DNA of 64,000 nucleotides from Nitrospirota bacterium (GTDB lineage Bacteria > Nitrospirota_A > Leptospirillia > Leptospirillales > Leptospirillaceae): the NCBI GenBank assembly GCA_021829515.1, contig JAKBPM010000002.1, positions 78,380 to 142,379 of the forward strand, in the 5' to 3' direction. This document shows, piece after piece, positions 1 through 7,096 of the stretch (within the stretch, counting starts at the first letter, position 1; each line of letters opens with the position of its first letter). The notes under the pieces are model-generated. The model had not been told where the DNA came from and made no database searches. It saw nothing but the letters and a program-made list of their open reading frames with translations. Made by a program: the position numbers and the translations under genes.

Positions 1-444
1 CTATGGATCGATTACGGGGACAGCGCTTCCGAAAAATACTCACAGAGAAGGAGTCGTGGAACGATCAGGGGATTCAAGGACCACCAGTTGATCGACCAGG
101 TCTTCGATCATCCGGCAGGAAGCATCGACCTTACTGCACATGTCGATTTCAGCGGGGTTATGAAGCGCCTTGTTGAGTTGGGGCATCGGTTTGAGGGGTA
201 TAGCGACCAGATGTCCTACCTTATTGCGCTTGGGATTGACCAGGTCCTTCAGGAGAATCAATTAAGCAAGGAAGAAGTTATTGCGGCGTCGACGCTTTTT
301 CATCCCCTTCAGATGGGGAGAGTCTTCAAGGTATTGCTGACTTCAAAGGGAATCGGACCCAAGAAGGCAATGAAGGGATTCCCTCGGGAATCCCTTCTCC
401 CTCTTCTGGTGCCGGACCGGGGAGATCCTGGTTTGTTTGGGTGA
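1..444 (+). CDS. MidA/NDUFAF7-family SAM-dependent methyltransferase, C-terminal part
   Basis: The reading frame is open from the first base, so the 5' end of the gene lies outside the window. Visible residues include IDYG near the start, then a G-F-K-D-H stretch and DLTAHVDF. In this order they are characteristic of the C-terminal half of COG1565 (DUF185, MidA) methyltransferases. The human homologue NDUFAF7 dimethylates an arginine of a complex I subunit; the bacterial substrate is not established. The last ~25 codons run through a perfect 26-base palindrome (372-397) and look like a non-conserved tail. The gene converges on the minus-strand cytochrome gene, which ends two bases further on. 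Family call is good; substrate unknown. Confidence 0.85.
   Translation, partial: LWIDYGDSASEKYSQRRSRGTIRGFKDHQLIDQVFDHPAGSIDLTAHVDFSGVMKRLVELGHRFEGYSDQMSYLIALGIDQVLQENQLSKEEVIAASTLFHPLQMGRVFKVLLTSKGIGPKKAMKGFPRESLLPLLVPDRGDPGLFG
372..397. repeat. Perfect 11-bp stem palindrome with CTCG loop
   Basis: GAAGGGATTCC (372-382), loop CTCG (383-386), GGAATCCCTTC (387-397). It sits inside the 3' end of the methyltransferase gene. There is no T-run on either side, so it is not a classical terminator. A hairpin with the same CTCG loop and a similar core occurs at 38525-38544, which suggests a dispersed palindromic repeat. Confidence 0.6.
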
Positions 445-445
445 T

Positions 446-799
446 TCAGTGCTTCGTTGAGATGTTCGACAGAATATAGCTGGTAACGGCGTCTGTCTCG
501 TCAGCGGAAAGGTATTTTTTTCCAGTTTGTTCCATATAGCGGTTCATTTTTTTGACAAGGACTTTCCATTGGTCTGGGGTATGTGTGCTGAAAACAGGAA
601 GAGTATGGCATTGCACGCATGATTCCTCAAAAAGTGTTTTTCCGGATGCAAGGGGAAAAACTCTTGAAAGGTCCTGTGAGCTCTCCCTTGCAACTTTTTT
701 TTCCGGAAGCGAGATGAGAATACCAAAGGCTACCAATGCGAAAAGAGCTGTCAGTCCAATTGCTGTCGAGTTCTTCATGGGAGGGGTAATCGGGCTCAT
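446..799 (-). CDS. Membrane-anchored monohaem c-type cytochrome
   Basis: A 117-residue protein with an N-terminal hydrophobic segment (about residues 13-31), probably an uncleaved anchor or signal. One haem-binding motif CVQCH follows at about residues 61-65. Downstream Met residues, for example in KKMNRYMEQ, could supply the distal ligand. It probably acts as an electron carrier on the periplasmic side of the membrane. Its start overlaps the stop of the upstream lipoprotein gene by four bases (ATGA), so the two are translationally coupled. Redox partner unknown. The single haem and small size resemble cytochrome c-551/c5-like carriers, but the exact subfamily cannot be decided. Confidence 0.82.
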   Translation of the reverse strand: MSPITPPMKNSTAIGLTALFALVAFGILISLPEKKVARESSQDLSRVFPLASGKTLFEESCVQCHTLPVFSTHTPDQWKVLVKKMNRYMEQTGKKYLSADETDAVTSYILSNISTKH

Positions 800-1416
800 G
801 AAGACTCCTTTCCTGTCCGGAGAATCATTGGAATAAGTTCGTGTCTGATTTCATCATCGACCATCGATCCAATGAGTGACGGAGGGGTGCTGCGATGGAA
901 GAGCGCATCCGGTGTCGGCGACTGATGTCGGGTTATTGTTCCCGACATTGACCGGGTCGTGCCATCGGATGATCGTGTAATGATCTTGTAGCTTAAAATG
1001 ACAACTGCCTTTTGGCGGACGTTGAGTGGTGCAGCCGAAACCCTGTCTTCGATCTTTTCAATGGAAACAGAAACGGTCAAAGGGTGGTTTGATGTTTTGG
1101 CCATTTGTACCGAGAATCCCTCGTCAACAAGGTCCTGCTCGATTTTTTTCTGGATGCTTTGAGAGAGGGACTCCCTGACAAGCAAGTGGGACCTGCTCCC
1201 GAGAGCATGGAAGAGGGTTCCGAGTCTTTTTCCGTTACCAGTGTCCGTTACGGGAAGGAGCCAGACAGAGATGCCCTGGGAGGTATTGTCAGGGGGAGGG
1301 GATTTGGGAAATTTAAGCCCTCCAACGATTACCGGAGGTTCCAGAGAGTTTGCGCATCCTGCCAGCAGGGCTATTGTGCCAAATGCAAAAAAACCGACCA
1401 GTGTTCTTTTTCTCAT
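796..1416 (-). CDS. Outer-membrane-type lipoprotein, YajG-like
   Basis: A 206-residue protein starting with a basic N-terminus, a hydrophobic stretch and the lipobox LLAGC, so it should be processed by signal peptidase II and acylated. The start at 1416 is chosen because the signal peptide begins exactly there and AAGGAAAA lies upstream; an in-frame extension to 1470 has no signal-like features. The mature part (a V-T-D-T-G motif, then L-V-R-E-S-L-S-Q-S-I and an amphipathic helix, then beta-rich sequence) loosely resembles the YajG lipoprotein family. It lies in a three-gene minus-strand group with a secreted protein upstream and the cytochrome downstream. Function unknown. Confidence 0.72.
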   Translation of the reverse strand: MRKRTLVGFFAFGTIALLAGCANSLEPPVIVGGLKFPKSPPPDNTSQGISVWLLPVTDTGNGKRLGTLFHALGSRSHLLVRESLSQSIQKKIEQDLVDEGFSVQMAKTSNHPLTVSVSIEKIEDRVSAAPLNVRQKAVVILSYKIITRSSDGTTRSMSGTITRHQSPTPDALFHRSTPPSLIGSMVDDEIRHELIPMILRTGKESS

Positions 1417-1435
1417 GGATGATTTTCCTTCGTTT

Positions 1436-1852
1436 TTATTGTCCGGGAAGAACCTTGACCGACCCCTCATAATCGCTTTTCTGGCCTTTTGGAGGGTTCA
1501 GCCAGAGAAGCTTGACTGAGTGGATCCCAATGGTTAAAGGCGGAAGGTCTATCGATGCTTTTTTTGTCCTCGATATGTCGGATATTGCAACCGCTTTTCC
1601 ATCAATGTCAACTTCCATGCGATAAAACTGATCATTGACAGGAGATTGGGGGAAAAACACCTGGATGGTCATTTTTGTATTATTCTTTGCCGGTGCGGGC
1701 CATACAATGCGAAGTTCTTTTTGTGAAGAGTTTGCATGTCCGACTGTTTTGTTCATCAGAAGCATTGACAGAACTGCGAATGTCATGAGGGTCATTTTTT
1801 TCAGGGCAAACTGATTCGACAGGTTGCTGACCCTTTGATAGAATGCTTCCAT
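1436..1852 (-). CDS. Secreted protein of unknown function
   Basis: A 138-residue product with an N-terminal hydrophobic segment (about residues 20-38) followed by HANSS, which fits a cleaved signal peptide. The rest is rich in alternating polar and hydrophobic residues and probably forms a small beta-sandwich. I do not recognise a family. The start at 1852 has AGGA about 11 bases upstream; a shorter start at 1795 (just before the hydrophobic segment) is possible. The gene is first in the group with the lipoprotein and cytochrome, 19 bases away. It starts divergently, overlapping by two bases the start of the plus-strand DUF2127 gene. Confidence 0.6.
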   Translation of the reverse strand: MEAFYQRVSNLSNQFALKKMTLMTFAVLSMLLMNKTVGHANSSQKELRIVWPAPAKNNTKMTIQVFFPQSPVNDQFYRMEVDIDGKAVAISDISRTKKASIDLPPLTIGIHSVKLLWLNPPKGQKSDYEGSVKVLPGQ

Positions 1853-2351
1853 GCTGATCAAGTCCTCATCCCCCCTATTCTTAAAATACATCATTGCAGA
1901 GCGCGTTGCTAAGGGTTCTCTGGTATTGGCACTCGGAATCGGTGGACTGTCCCTTGTCCCGCTGGATTTGTCAAGCCTTGTCCAGAAGGTGGGTATGACT
2001 CTGCACATAGAAGTTGACAGTCCCTGGCTGGACTATCTTATTCATGCTTCCGGAAGAATCAATCCTGTAGCCCTTAAGGTTGCATCCTTCCTGATCGTCT
2101 GTTACGGAGTGCTGAACTACATTGTTGCATGGGGTTTGCACCGGAGATTCCGGTGGGCCGAATATATGACCATTATTGAAATATCTGCGTTGATTCCATT
2201 TGAAGTTTACGCGATCGACCAGAAGTTTTCCCTATTTCGCCTAGCCGCTTTTTGTGTCAATATCCTGATTGTTTGGTATCTGCTGAAGAATCGTTCCCTT
2301 TTTCATTCGATGTCGAAGGATGCAGAGCCGATTCTTCCCCCTTCGGTCTGA
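1851..2351 (+). CDS. DUF2127 family membrane protein
   Basis: A 166-residue protein with about four hydrophobic segments (residues ~20-42, 72-95, 103-122, 128-147), the pattern of DUF2127 (COG3305-like) inner-membrane proteins. These have no defined biochemical role. The ERVAKGSL stretch near the N-terminus and the YLLKN stretch at the end match the family style. The first ATG at 1851 has only a weak ribosome-binding site; no later start keeps the first membrane segment. The 3' end overlaps the following MFS transporter gene by 32 bases, so the two are probably co-expressed. Confidence 0.68.
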   Translation: MLIKSSSPLFLKYIIAERVAKGSLVLALGIGGLSLVPLDLSSLVQKVGMTLHIEVDSPWLDYLIHASGRINPVALKVASFLIVCYGVLNYIVAWGLHRRFRWAEYMTIIEISALIPFEVYAIDQKFSLFRLAAFCVNILIVWYLLKNRSLFHSMSKDAEPILPPSV

Positions 2352-3555
2352 AGATTCCTTGCTTATCCTCCTTTTTTTGTCGAATTGCCTGAATTATCTT
2401 GACAGGCAACTCTTTCTTTCCCTTCTTCCTGCGATGAAAAACCTCTACCAACTCAGTGATCCTGTTATTGGTCTTCTTTCCTCCTCCTTTACTTTTGCCT
2501 ATCTTGCCGCAGCCCCTGTTGCCGGTTTTTGGGGAACGAGGTTTAAAATGGAAAAGATGCTTGGTGGAGGTATTCTGCTTTTTTCGATCGGGATGCTTGT
2601 TGCCGCCCTGGCTGAGTTCAGGTGGATGCTTTTCCTGGGAAGATTCCTCACCGGCTTCGGTGAGGCGGTTCTGTCAACACTGGGACCTGTCTACCTCTAC
2701 AATCTTGTCTCTTCTTCGAAAGGAGCAAGGCTTGGGTGGTTTTACCTTGCGATCCCTCTGGGTTCGGCAATGGGCTTTTTGCTGGGAGGTGCCTTTCTTT
2801 CGAGACTGAGCGTGGAACAGATCCTCATGATTCCTGTTCTTCCCGGATTCCTATTTGCATGGATCTTTATCATGAGGAAAGGGAGCCACTTTCCTGATTC
2901 TTTTTATCAGTCTCCTTTGCAAAAAGATCTTTTCTCGTGGAGGGGGTTTCTGAAAAGGTTTTCCATGGAAGACAGGGCAATGGTCATGATGAGTTTTCAG
3001 GTGCAGACGCTTGTGACCTTTGTTCTTGGCGGGATGGCTGCCTGGATGACTTTTTATTTTATCAGGGTGAAGATGTTTCCTGTCACCTCGATTGAGTCCT
3101 TGACCGGTGGGATGCTTTTGGTTGGAGGAATCACCGGGATGCTTGGAGGAGGGAAGTTGCTGGACAGGGAAATCAGGATTCATCCGGATAGGCCATTTCA
3201 TGGACCCACCCTTTTGGGTTTGGGCGCATCTTTGCTGGGGGTCCTGGTTGTTATTGCCGGAAACTCTCTGTTTGTTTGTGGCGCAGGATTGCTTCTTGCC
3301 ATCTCCGGAATATTTCTTGTTTTTGTGCCGTTGAACTGGATTCTTCTTTCTCGTGATGCCCAGGTCTCTCCAGCAGTCTTGATCGGAATGAGTCTTTTTG
3401 TATCTCATCTTCTTGGCGACCTCCTTTCCCCCTCCATTATTGGAGAGGTTTCCCAGCAATGGGGGCTTTCCGTTGCAGTTGAAGTCACTCTGATCATTCC
3501 TTTGCTCTTTGCCCTTGCAATCTATGCGATATATGCGAAAAAGAGGGGCTTCTGA
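2320..3555 (+). CDS. Major facilitator superfamily transporter
   Basis: A 411-residue protein with about twelve membrane segments. The region after the first helix (NYLDRQ) and the loop between helices 2 and 3 (GFWGTRFKMEKM) correspond to the MFS signature loop. The N-terminus resembles the spinster/sugar-phosphate branch (N-Y-x-D-R). Substrate cannot be inferred. Its start lies within the end of the DUF2127 gene. No obvious transcription terminator separates it from the CBS-domain gene about 115 bases downstream. Confidence 0.82.
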   Translation: MQSRFFPLRSEDSLLILLFLSNCLNYLDRQLFLSLLPAMKNLYQLSDPVIGLLSSSFTFAYLAAAPVAGFWGTRFKMEKMLGGGILLFSIGMLVAALAEFRWMLFLGRFLTGFGEAVLSTLGPVYLYNLVSSSKGARLGWFYLAIPLGSAMGFLLGGAFLSRLSVEQILMIPVLPGFLFAWIFIMRKGSHFPDSFYQSPLQKDLFSWRGFLKRFSMEDRAMVMMSFQVQTLVTFVLGGMAAWMTFYFIRVKMFPVTSIESLTGGMLLVGGITGMLGGGKLLDREIRIHPDRPFHGPTLLGLGASLLGVLVVIAGNSLFVCGAGLLLAISGIFLVFVPLNWILLSRDAQVSPAVLIGMSLFVSHLLGDLLSPSIIGEVSQQWGLSVAVEVTLIIPLLFALAIYAIYAKKRGF

Positions 3556-3671
3556 CGGAAGTCATGCCCGGAAGGGTGACTCTTTGACCGGACGGTCTCA
3601 ATGGAAAAGAATGCGGCCTTGGTGTAGTATGATTTTAAACAAACATTTTCAGGAAATTGAGGAGGTTCACT

Positions 3672-4130
3672 TTGACCGCAAAGGATTTGATGTCTCGCAG
3701 TGTGATTTCGATTTCTCCGGAAGCTTCCCTGAGGGAGCTGGCGGACCTTCTTGTCCTGAACCGGATCAACGGGGTAGTGGTCTCGAACGTACCAGGAGAA
3801 TTTCTGGGTGTTGTGGGAGAACATGATCTGATCCATCATGAGAAACCACTTCATATCCCGACAGTTATTTCATTGTTCGATGCATGGCTTTTTCTGGAGC
3901 CTCCCTCCCATTTAAAAAAAGAGATCGAGCGTCTTGCTGCAACCCAGGTCAGGGACATCTATCAACACAATCCACCCACTGTATCCCCGGAAGCCCAGAT
4001 TGCGGACCTGGCCGGGGTTTTCGAGAAAACAGGGGTCGATATTCTGCCGGTTCTTGAAAAAGGGAAGCTTGTCGGAGTCATAGGTAGGGGAGATCTTGTT
4101 CGGGCCATGGCAGATGGTGAAGCAACCTGA
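3672..4130 (+). CDS. CBS-domain pair protein
   Basis: A 152-residue protein made of two CBS motifs (about residues 1-60 and 92-150) separated by a short helical linker. TAKDLMSRSVISISPEASL and VRDIYQHNPPTVSPEAQIA are the typical starts of the two repeats. Such stand-alone pairs usually bind adenine nucleotides and act as sensors. The start is the TTG at 3672, with GGAGGT at 3661-3666 five bases upstream; a TTG at 3657 would lie upstream of that ribosome-binding site. The 3' end overlaps tsaE by 17 bases. Confidence 0.82.
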   Translation: MTAKDLMSRSVISISPEASLRELADLLVLNRINGVVVSNVPGEFLGVVGEHDLIHHEKPLHIPTVISLFDAWLFLEPPSHLKKEIERLAATQVRDIYQHNPPTVSPEAQIADLAGVFEKTGVDILPVLEKGKLVGVIGRGDLVRAMADGEAT

Positions 4131-4644
4131 TTCTTCTGTATGGATCCTTCCATCAGAGTTCCAGACGTCGGAATTGGGAGAGTTTTTCGGGAGCAATGCA
4201 TCTTCTGGAACACTGATACTCCTGTCCGGTCCGACTGGAATCGGAAAGACCAGCTTTTGTAAGGGAGTGGCCAGATCTCTGGGAATCAGGGAGGTGTTAA
4301 CCAGTCCAACTTTTTTGACGTGGCAGTTTTATGAGGGTGGCCGGATCCCCCTGTTTCATGGTGATCTTGACCGCTTTAAAGGGAGTGCCTCCGAGGAGTT
4401 TGAATGGGCCCTCACAGAATGTTCGCAAGAGAAGCTGGCCTTGGTTGAATGGGGGGAAAGGCTCTCCCTTAAAGCGAGAGACCTGTTCGCTGTGACGATC
4501 CATCTTTCCTTTTCCTGGGAGGGTGATCTGGAATGTCCTGGCAGGAGGTTTTCTTTTATTGTCGATTCCCTCTCTCGGGATGTCTCTGGGCTTGAACGCG
4601 GAATCAACCTTTTTCTAAATGACGGGAAGCGATGGAAGGCTTGA
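4114..4644 (+). CDS. tsaE: tRNA threonylcarbamoyladenosine biosynthesis ATPase TsaE
   Basis: A 176-residue P-loop ATPase. The Walker A sequence is GPTGIGKT, followed by a T-SPTF switch motif, H-GDLDRF (equivalent of the family's H-x-DLYR) and LVEWGER (the E-W-G-x motif). These identify TsaE (YjeE), which binds TsaB-TsaD and hydrolyses ATP during t6A37 tRNA modification in the cytoplasm. It is a little longer than the usual ~150 residues because of a C-terminal tail. The start at 4114 is within the CBS gene; the HIT-family gene starts 13 bases before its stop. No TsaB or TsaD gene is in the window. Confidence 0.85.
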   Translation: MVKQPDSSVWILPSEFQTSELGEFFGSNASSGTLILLSGPTGIGKTSFCKGVARSLGIREVLTSPTFLTWQFYEGGRIPLFHGDLDRFKGSASEEFEWALTECSQEKLALVEWGERLSLKARDLFAVTIHLSFSWEGDLECPGRRFSFIVDSLSRDVSGLERGINLFLNDGKRWKA

Positions 4645-5159
4645 GCGCACCTTGGAGAATGGAATATATTAAAAAAAATGGTGAGGTCACTCCGAAGAGC
4701 GACTGCATTTTGTGTGATCTCGGAAAGTCCGGCGTAGAACGGGATCGTCTTGTCCTCTACTCCGGGCAGGACTGTTACGTTGTCCTAAACGCTTTTCCCT
4801 ATACAAGCGGCCACCTGATGGTTGTTCCCTATCATCATGCGGGAACATTTTCCGAACAGTCCCAGTCAACACTCAGTGAGATGATGTACCTTTTAAAACA
4901 TGCGGAACGGATTCTCCTTGAGGAGTATCAGCCGACAGGTTTCAACATGGGTGTGAATATCGGGCGTACTGCAGGTGCGGGGATCCCGGGACATCTGCAT
5001 TCTCATCTCCTGCCAAGATGGGATGGCGATACGAATTTTATGACTTCCATCCATGAAGTGCGAGTGTTGCCTGAATCCTTGTTGATGACTTATGACCGGC
5101 TTTTGCCTGCGTTTTCCCGTGTGCCCCAGATGGACAAGTGTGCCGAGAAAGGCGAATAG
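4632..5159 (+). CDS. HIT-family nucleotide hydrolase/phosphorylase
   Basis: A 175-residue histidine-triad protein. The catalytic motif HLHSHLLPRW is at residues 121-130, and a metal-type pair CILC (25-28) with HH (68-69) fits the zinc-binding Fhit/AP4A-phosphorylase-like branch. The region LNAFPYTSGHLMVVPYHH is the conserved HIT core. It probably cleaves dinucleoside polyphosphates or adenylylated metabolites. It overlaps the end of tsaE by 13 bases. Exact substrate unknown. Confidence 0.88.
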   Translation: MEGLSAPWRMEYIKKNGEVTPKSDCILCDLGKSGVERDRLVLYSGQDCYVVLNAFPYTSGHLMVVPYHHAGTFSEQSQSTLSEMMYLLKHAERILLEEYQPTGFNMGVNIGRTAGAGIPGHLHSHLLPRWDGDTNFMTSIHEVRVLPESLLMTYDRLLPAFSRVPQMDKCAEKGE

Positions 5160-5226
5160 GTCCGATTTTTTGGGTGTGTCCTGTGTCTGGCATTGATCGT
5201 GGACAATGGAACCGGAAGGAGCCAAG

Positions 5227-5928
5227 ATGAAGATGTTCAGAGTGGTTGTGTCTGTTCTGGTTTTTCAGTTGTTTGGAGGTTTTTTCTTCCTGCCAACGGA
5301 CGCCCGGGCATGGGTTGTGGCAGGAAAGCCGGATTATCCGGTAGCGCCAGTTCATAAAAAGCTGGAGGTTATTTATACCGAGTATGCTGGCCTTGCCAAG
5401 GAGCTTGATGATGTTCTTGCCGAAAAAAATGTTTTGGCGAAGAACTATTCTCCGTGGCGGGCTTCCTGGGAGAAGCGGATGATGCTTGCTGAGGAGCGCC
5501 TTCATCAGCTTTACCCTTACTTTATGCCGATCAATCAGCACCCATGGACGCGTGAAGCCGCTGTTTTTACCAATCTGCAAGGGGTGAGGGAATGGCTCTG
5601 GACGGTTGAGCAGGATGAGAACAGCATTGTTGATGGAAAGCCAAACTTTGATATCGAGAATGGAAAAATCTACAAGCGCAACATCGATATGTATCGCGGG
5701 TTCATGATAAAAGCCGGTACGATATTGACGGGTGGTCCATTCTACGGGAATTTCTTCAAGGATACCCAGGCAACCATTTTGGCGAACTATTGTGTTTATC
5801 CTGAAGTGCATGGGGATGGATCAACCCATATGACGAAGCTTGTCAAACCTTCATTCCATAAGATGGGTCTTCAAAACGGGTTGGCTATGGAAGGCAGAGA
5901 TCAGACGGAAACATCGGCTTCCAAATAG
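5227..5928 (+). CDS. Secreted protein of unknown function
   Basis: A 233-residue protein with a clear signal peptide (basic MKMFR, hydrophobic core, then DARA-WVVAG with a likely Ala-x-Ala cleavage near residue 28). The mature part is rich in aromatic residues and has a helical middle (LDDVLAEKNVLAKN) and a Trp/Tyr-rich second half. The start at 5227 is supported by GGAAGGAGCC just upstream; an in-frame ATG at 5206 precedes that ribosome-binding site. I do not recognise a family. It is followed by a 600-base non-coding stretch and preceded by the HIT gene with a 67-base gap, so it may be the last gene of that plus-strand run. Confidence 0.65.
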   Translation: MKMFRVVVSVLVFQLFGGFFFLPTDARAWVVAGKPDYPVAPVHKKLEVIYTEYAGLAKELDDVLAEKNVLAKNYSPWRASWEKRMMLAEERLHQLYPYFMPINQHPWTREAAVFTNLQGVREWLWTVEQDENSIVDGKPNFDIENGKIYKRNIDMYRGFMIKAGTILTGGPFYGNFFKDTQATILANYCVYPEVHGDGSTHMTKLVKPSFHKMGLQNGLAMEGRDQTETSASK

Positions 5929-6282
5929 TGTTTGCGTGACCTGATGGATTGAACTCCTGTTCCCGTATAGTCCCAAAAAGCCCTGGGCCTTTTCTCCCCG
6001 GAGGCCGAGTTCAGGTCCTCCGCCGCTCTTGGAGTCCTCCCCCGAAACGGCGTTGTCGGATTGCCGGGCCGCCTCAAAACGGACCAAAAGCTGATGGGCT
6101 GTCGACTGCAAGAGGGAGTTTCCGGACAAAAGTCAGAATCCTCTTTTCAGACATGCTTCTGCTGCCCAGGGTCTTGCACCGTGGATTTTGCTGATGAGGG
6201 AAAAGCTCTTGACTTTTTTCCCGGCACATGTCCTTTGCTCCTTGTGTGCCACGCCAGGGCTGGGTCGGGGGGCTCTTGATTT
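5929..6282. other. Non-coding gap with nested inverted repeats
   Basis: No convincing gene is seen here. TGAACTC (5950-5956) and GGCCT (5986-5990) can pair with the contiguous segment AGGCC-GAGTTCA (6002-6013), giving a bulged long hairpin shortly after the secreted-protein gene. GGCACA (near 6223) can pair with TGTGCC (near 6245). No T-run follows either. The remainder up to the pyr promoter shows no recognisable RNA family (no SRP, tmRNA, 6S or tRNA signature). Confidence 0.35.
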
Positions 6283-6312
6283 TTGCTTTTTCCCCTCGAT
6301 CCACACTATAAT
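6283..6312 (+). promoter_or_regulatory. Predicted sigma70 promoter of the pyr operon
   Basis: TTGCTT (6283-6288), 18-base spacer, consensus TATAAT (6307-6312). Transcription would begin near 6319. This leaves a leader of about 230 bases before pyrR that includes the PyrR-binding hairpin. Confidence 0.6.
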
Positions 6313-6395
6313 AGCTCCCAACAGTCAATCCCAAGAGTCACCTTGGGAATATCCCTCTGCGACGATTCCTCATGTTTGGCGAAGGGTAGGTGTCA

Positions 6396-6435
6396 AATCC
6401 TTTTAAATCCAGGACCGAGAGCCTGGGAAAGGGTT
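6396..6435 (+). promoter_or_regulatory. PyrR-binding RNA element in the pyr leader
   Basis: The lower stem is AATCCTTT (6396-6403) with AAAGGGTT (6428-6435). An asymmetric internal bulge follows, then an upper stem CCAGG/CCTGG (6409-6413 with 6422-6426) closed by an A-G pair, and a hexaloop CCGAGA (6415-6420). The hexaloop fits the CNGNGA consensus of PyrR-binding loops known from Firmicutes and other bacteria, and the bulge is on the expected 5' side. A T8 run lies at 6509-6516. The 3' strand GGGAAAGGG could alternatively pair with CCCTTCC (6500-6506), so attenuation is possible. The mechanism (attenuation or another mode) is not decided. Confidence 0.7.
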
Positions 6436-6550
6436 CTGTGAGCGCTTTTCTTAGTTCCTCTATCAGCTTTTTATCTCTGCAAGATCGTTGCTTGTTTCTC
6501 CCTTCCTGTTTTTTTTCAAAAAAATACCACTTTTTCAGATCGGATCCTTC

Positions 6551-7096
6551 ATGAGTCCACAGGGTGGTCTCCGTGTTTTGATGGATTCTGGACAGATAGG
6601 TCGCACGATTCGCCGAATGGCTCATGAGATCCTTGAGCATAATCAGGGAACAAAAAATTTGTGCCTGGTTGGAATCCTTCAGGGCGGTGCGATTCTTTCC
6701 CAAAGAATTGGGGCTGTGATTGAGAGCATAGAAGGAATTGCCCCACCAATGGGGACGCTCGATATCACTCTTTACAGGGATGATCTCGCCATTCGCGCTG
6801 CCCCTCCTTTCTTGAGAGAGAGCAATATCCCCTTCTCCATCGATGACAGCCGAATTGTTCTGGTCGACGATGTGTTGTATACGGGGAGAACGGTTCGTTG
6901 TGCCCTGGATTTTCTGATGGATCTTGGCCGGCCATCTTCTGTACAGCTTGCGGTATTGATTGACCGGGGCCACAGGGAACTTCCAATCCGGGCGGATATT
7001 GTCGGAAAAAGCATCCCTACGAGTAGGCAGGAGAAAGTTCGGGTCCTTCTTGAAGAAAACAATGAATCTGTTACCTTGGTCAGGATGTCATCATGA
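6551..7096 (+). CDS. pyrR: PyrR: pyr operon regulator / uracil phosphoribosyltransferase
   Basis: A 181-residue PRTase-fold protein. The PRPP-binding loop is VLVDDVLYTGRTVR, the N-terminal helix reads IRRMAHEILEHN, and IDRGHRELPIRADIVGK is a PyrR signature. PyrR binds pyr mRNA in a UMP-dependent way and often has weak uracil phosphoribosyltransferase activity. A PyrR-type hairpin sits about 120 bases upstream, so autoregulation of the whole operon is expected. The start at 6551 is chosen because sequence before it (back to 6488) is Phe-rich and unlike the family; its ribosome-binding site is weak. The 3' end overlaps pyrB (ATGA). Confidence 0.92.
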   Translation: MSPQGGLRVLMDSGQIGRTIRRMAHEILEHNQGTKNLCLVGILQGGAILSQRIGAVIESIEGIAPPMGTLDITLYRDDLAIRAAPPFLRESNIPFSIDDSRIVLVDDVLYTGRTVRCALDFLMDLGRPSSVQLAVLIDRGHRELPIRADIVGKSIPTSRQEKVRVLLEENNESVTLVRMSS

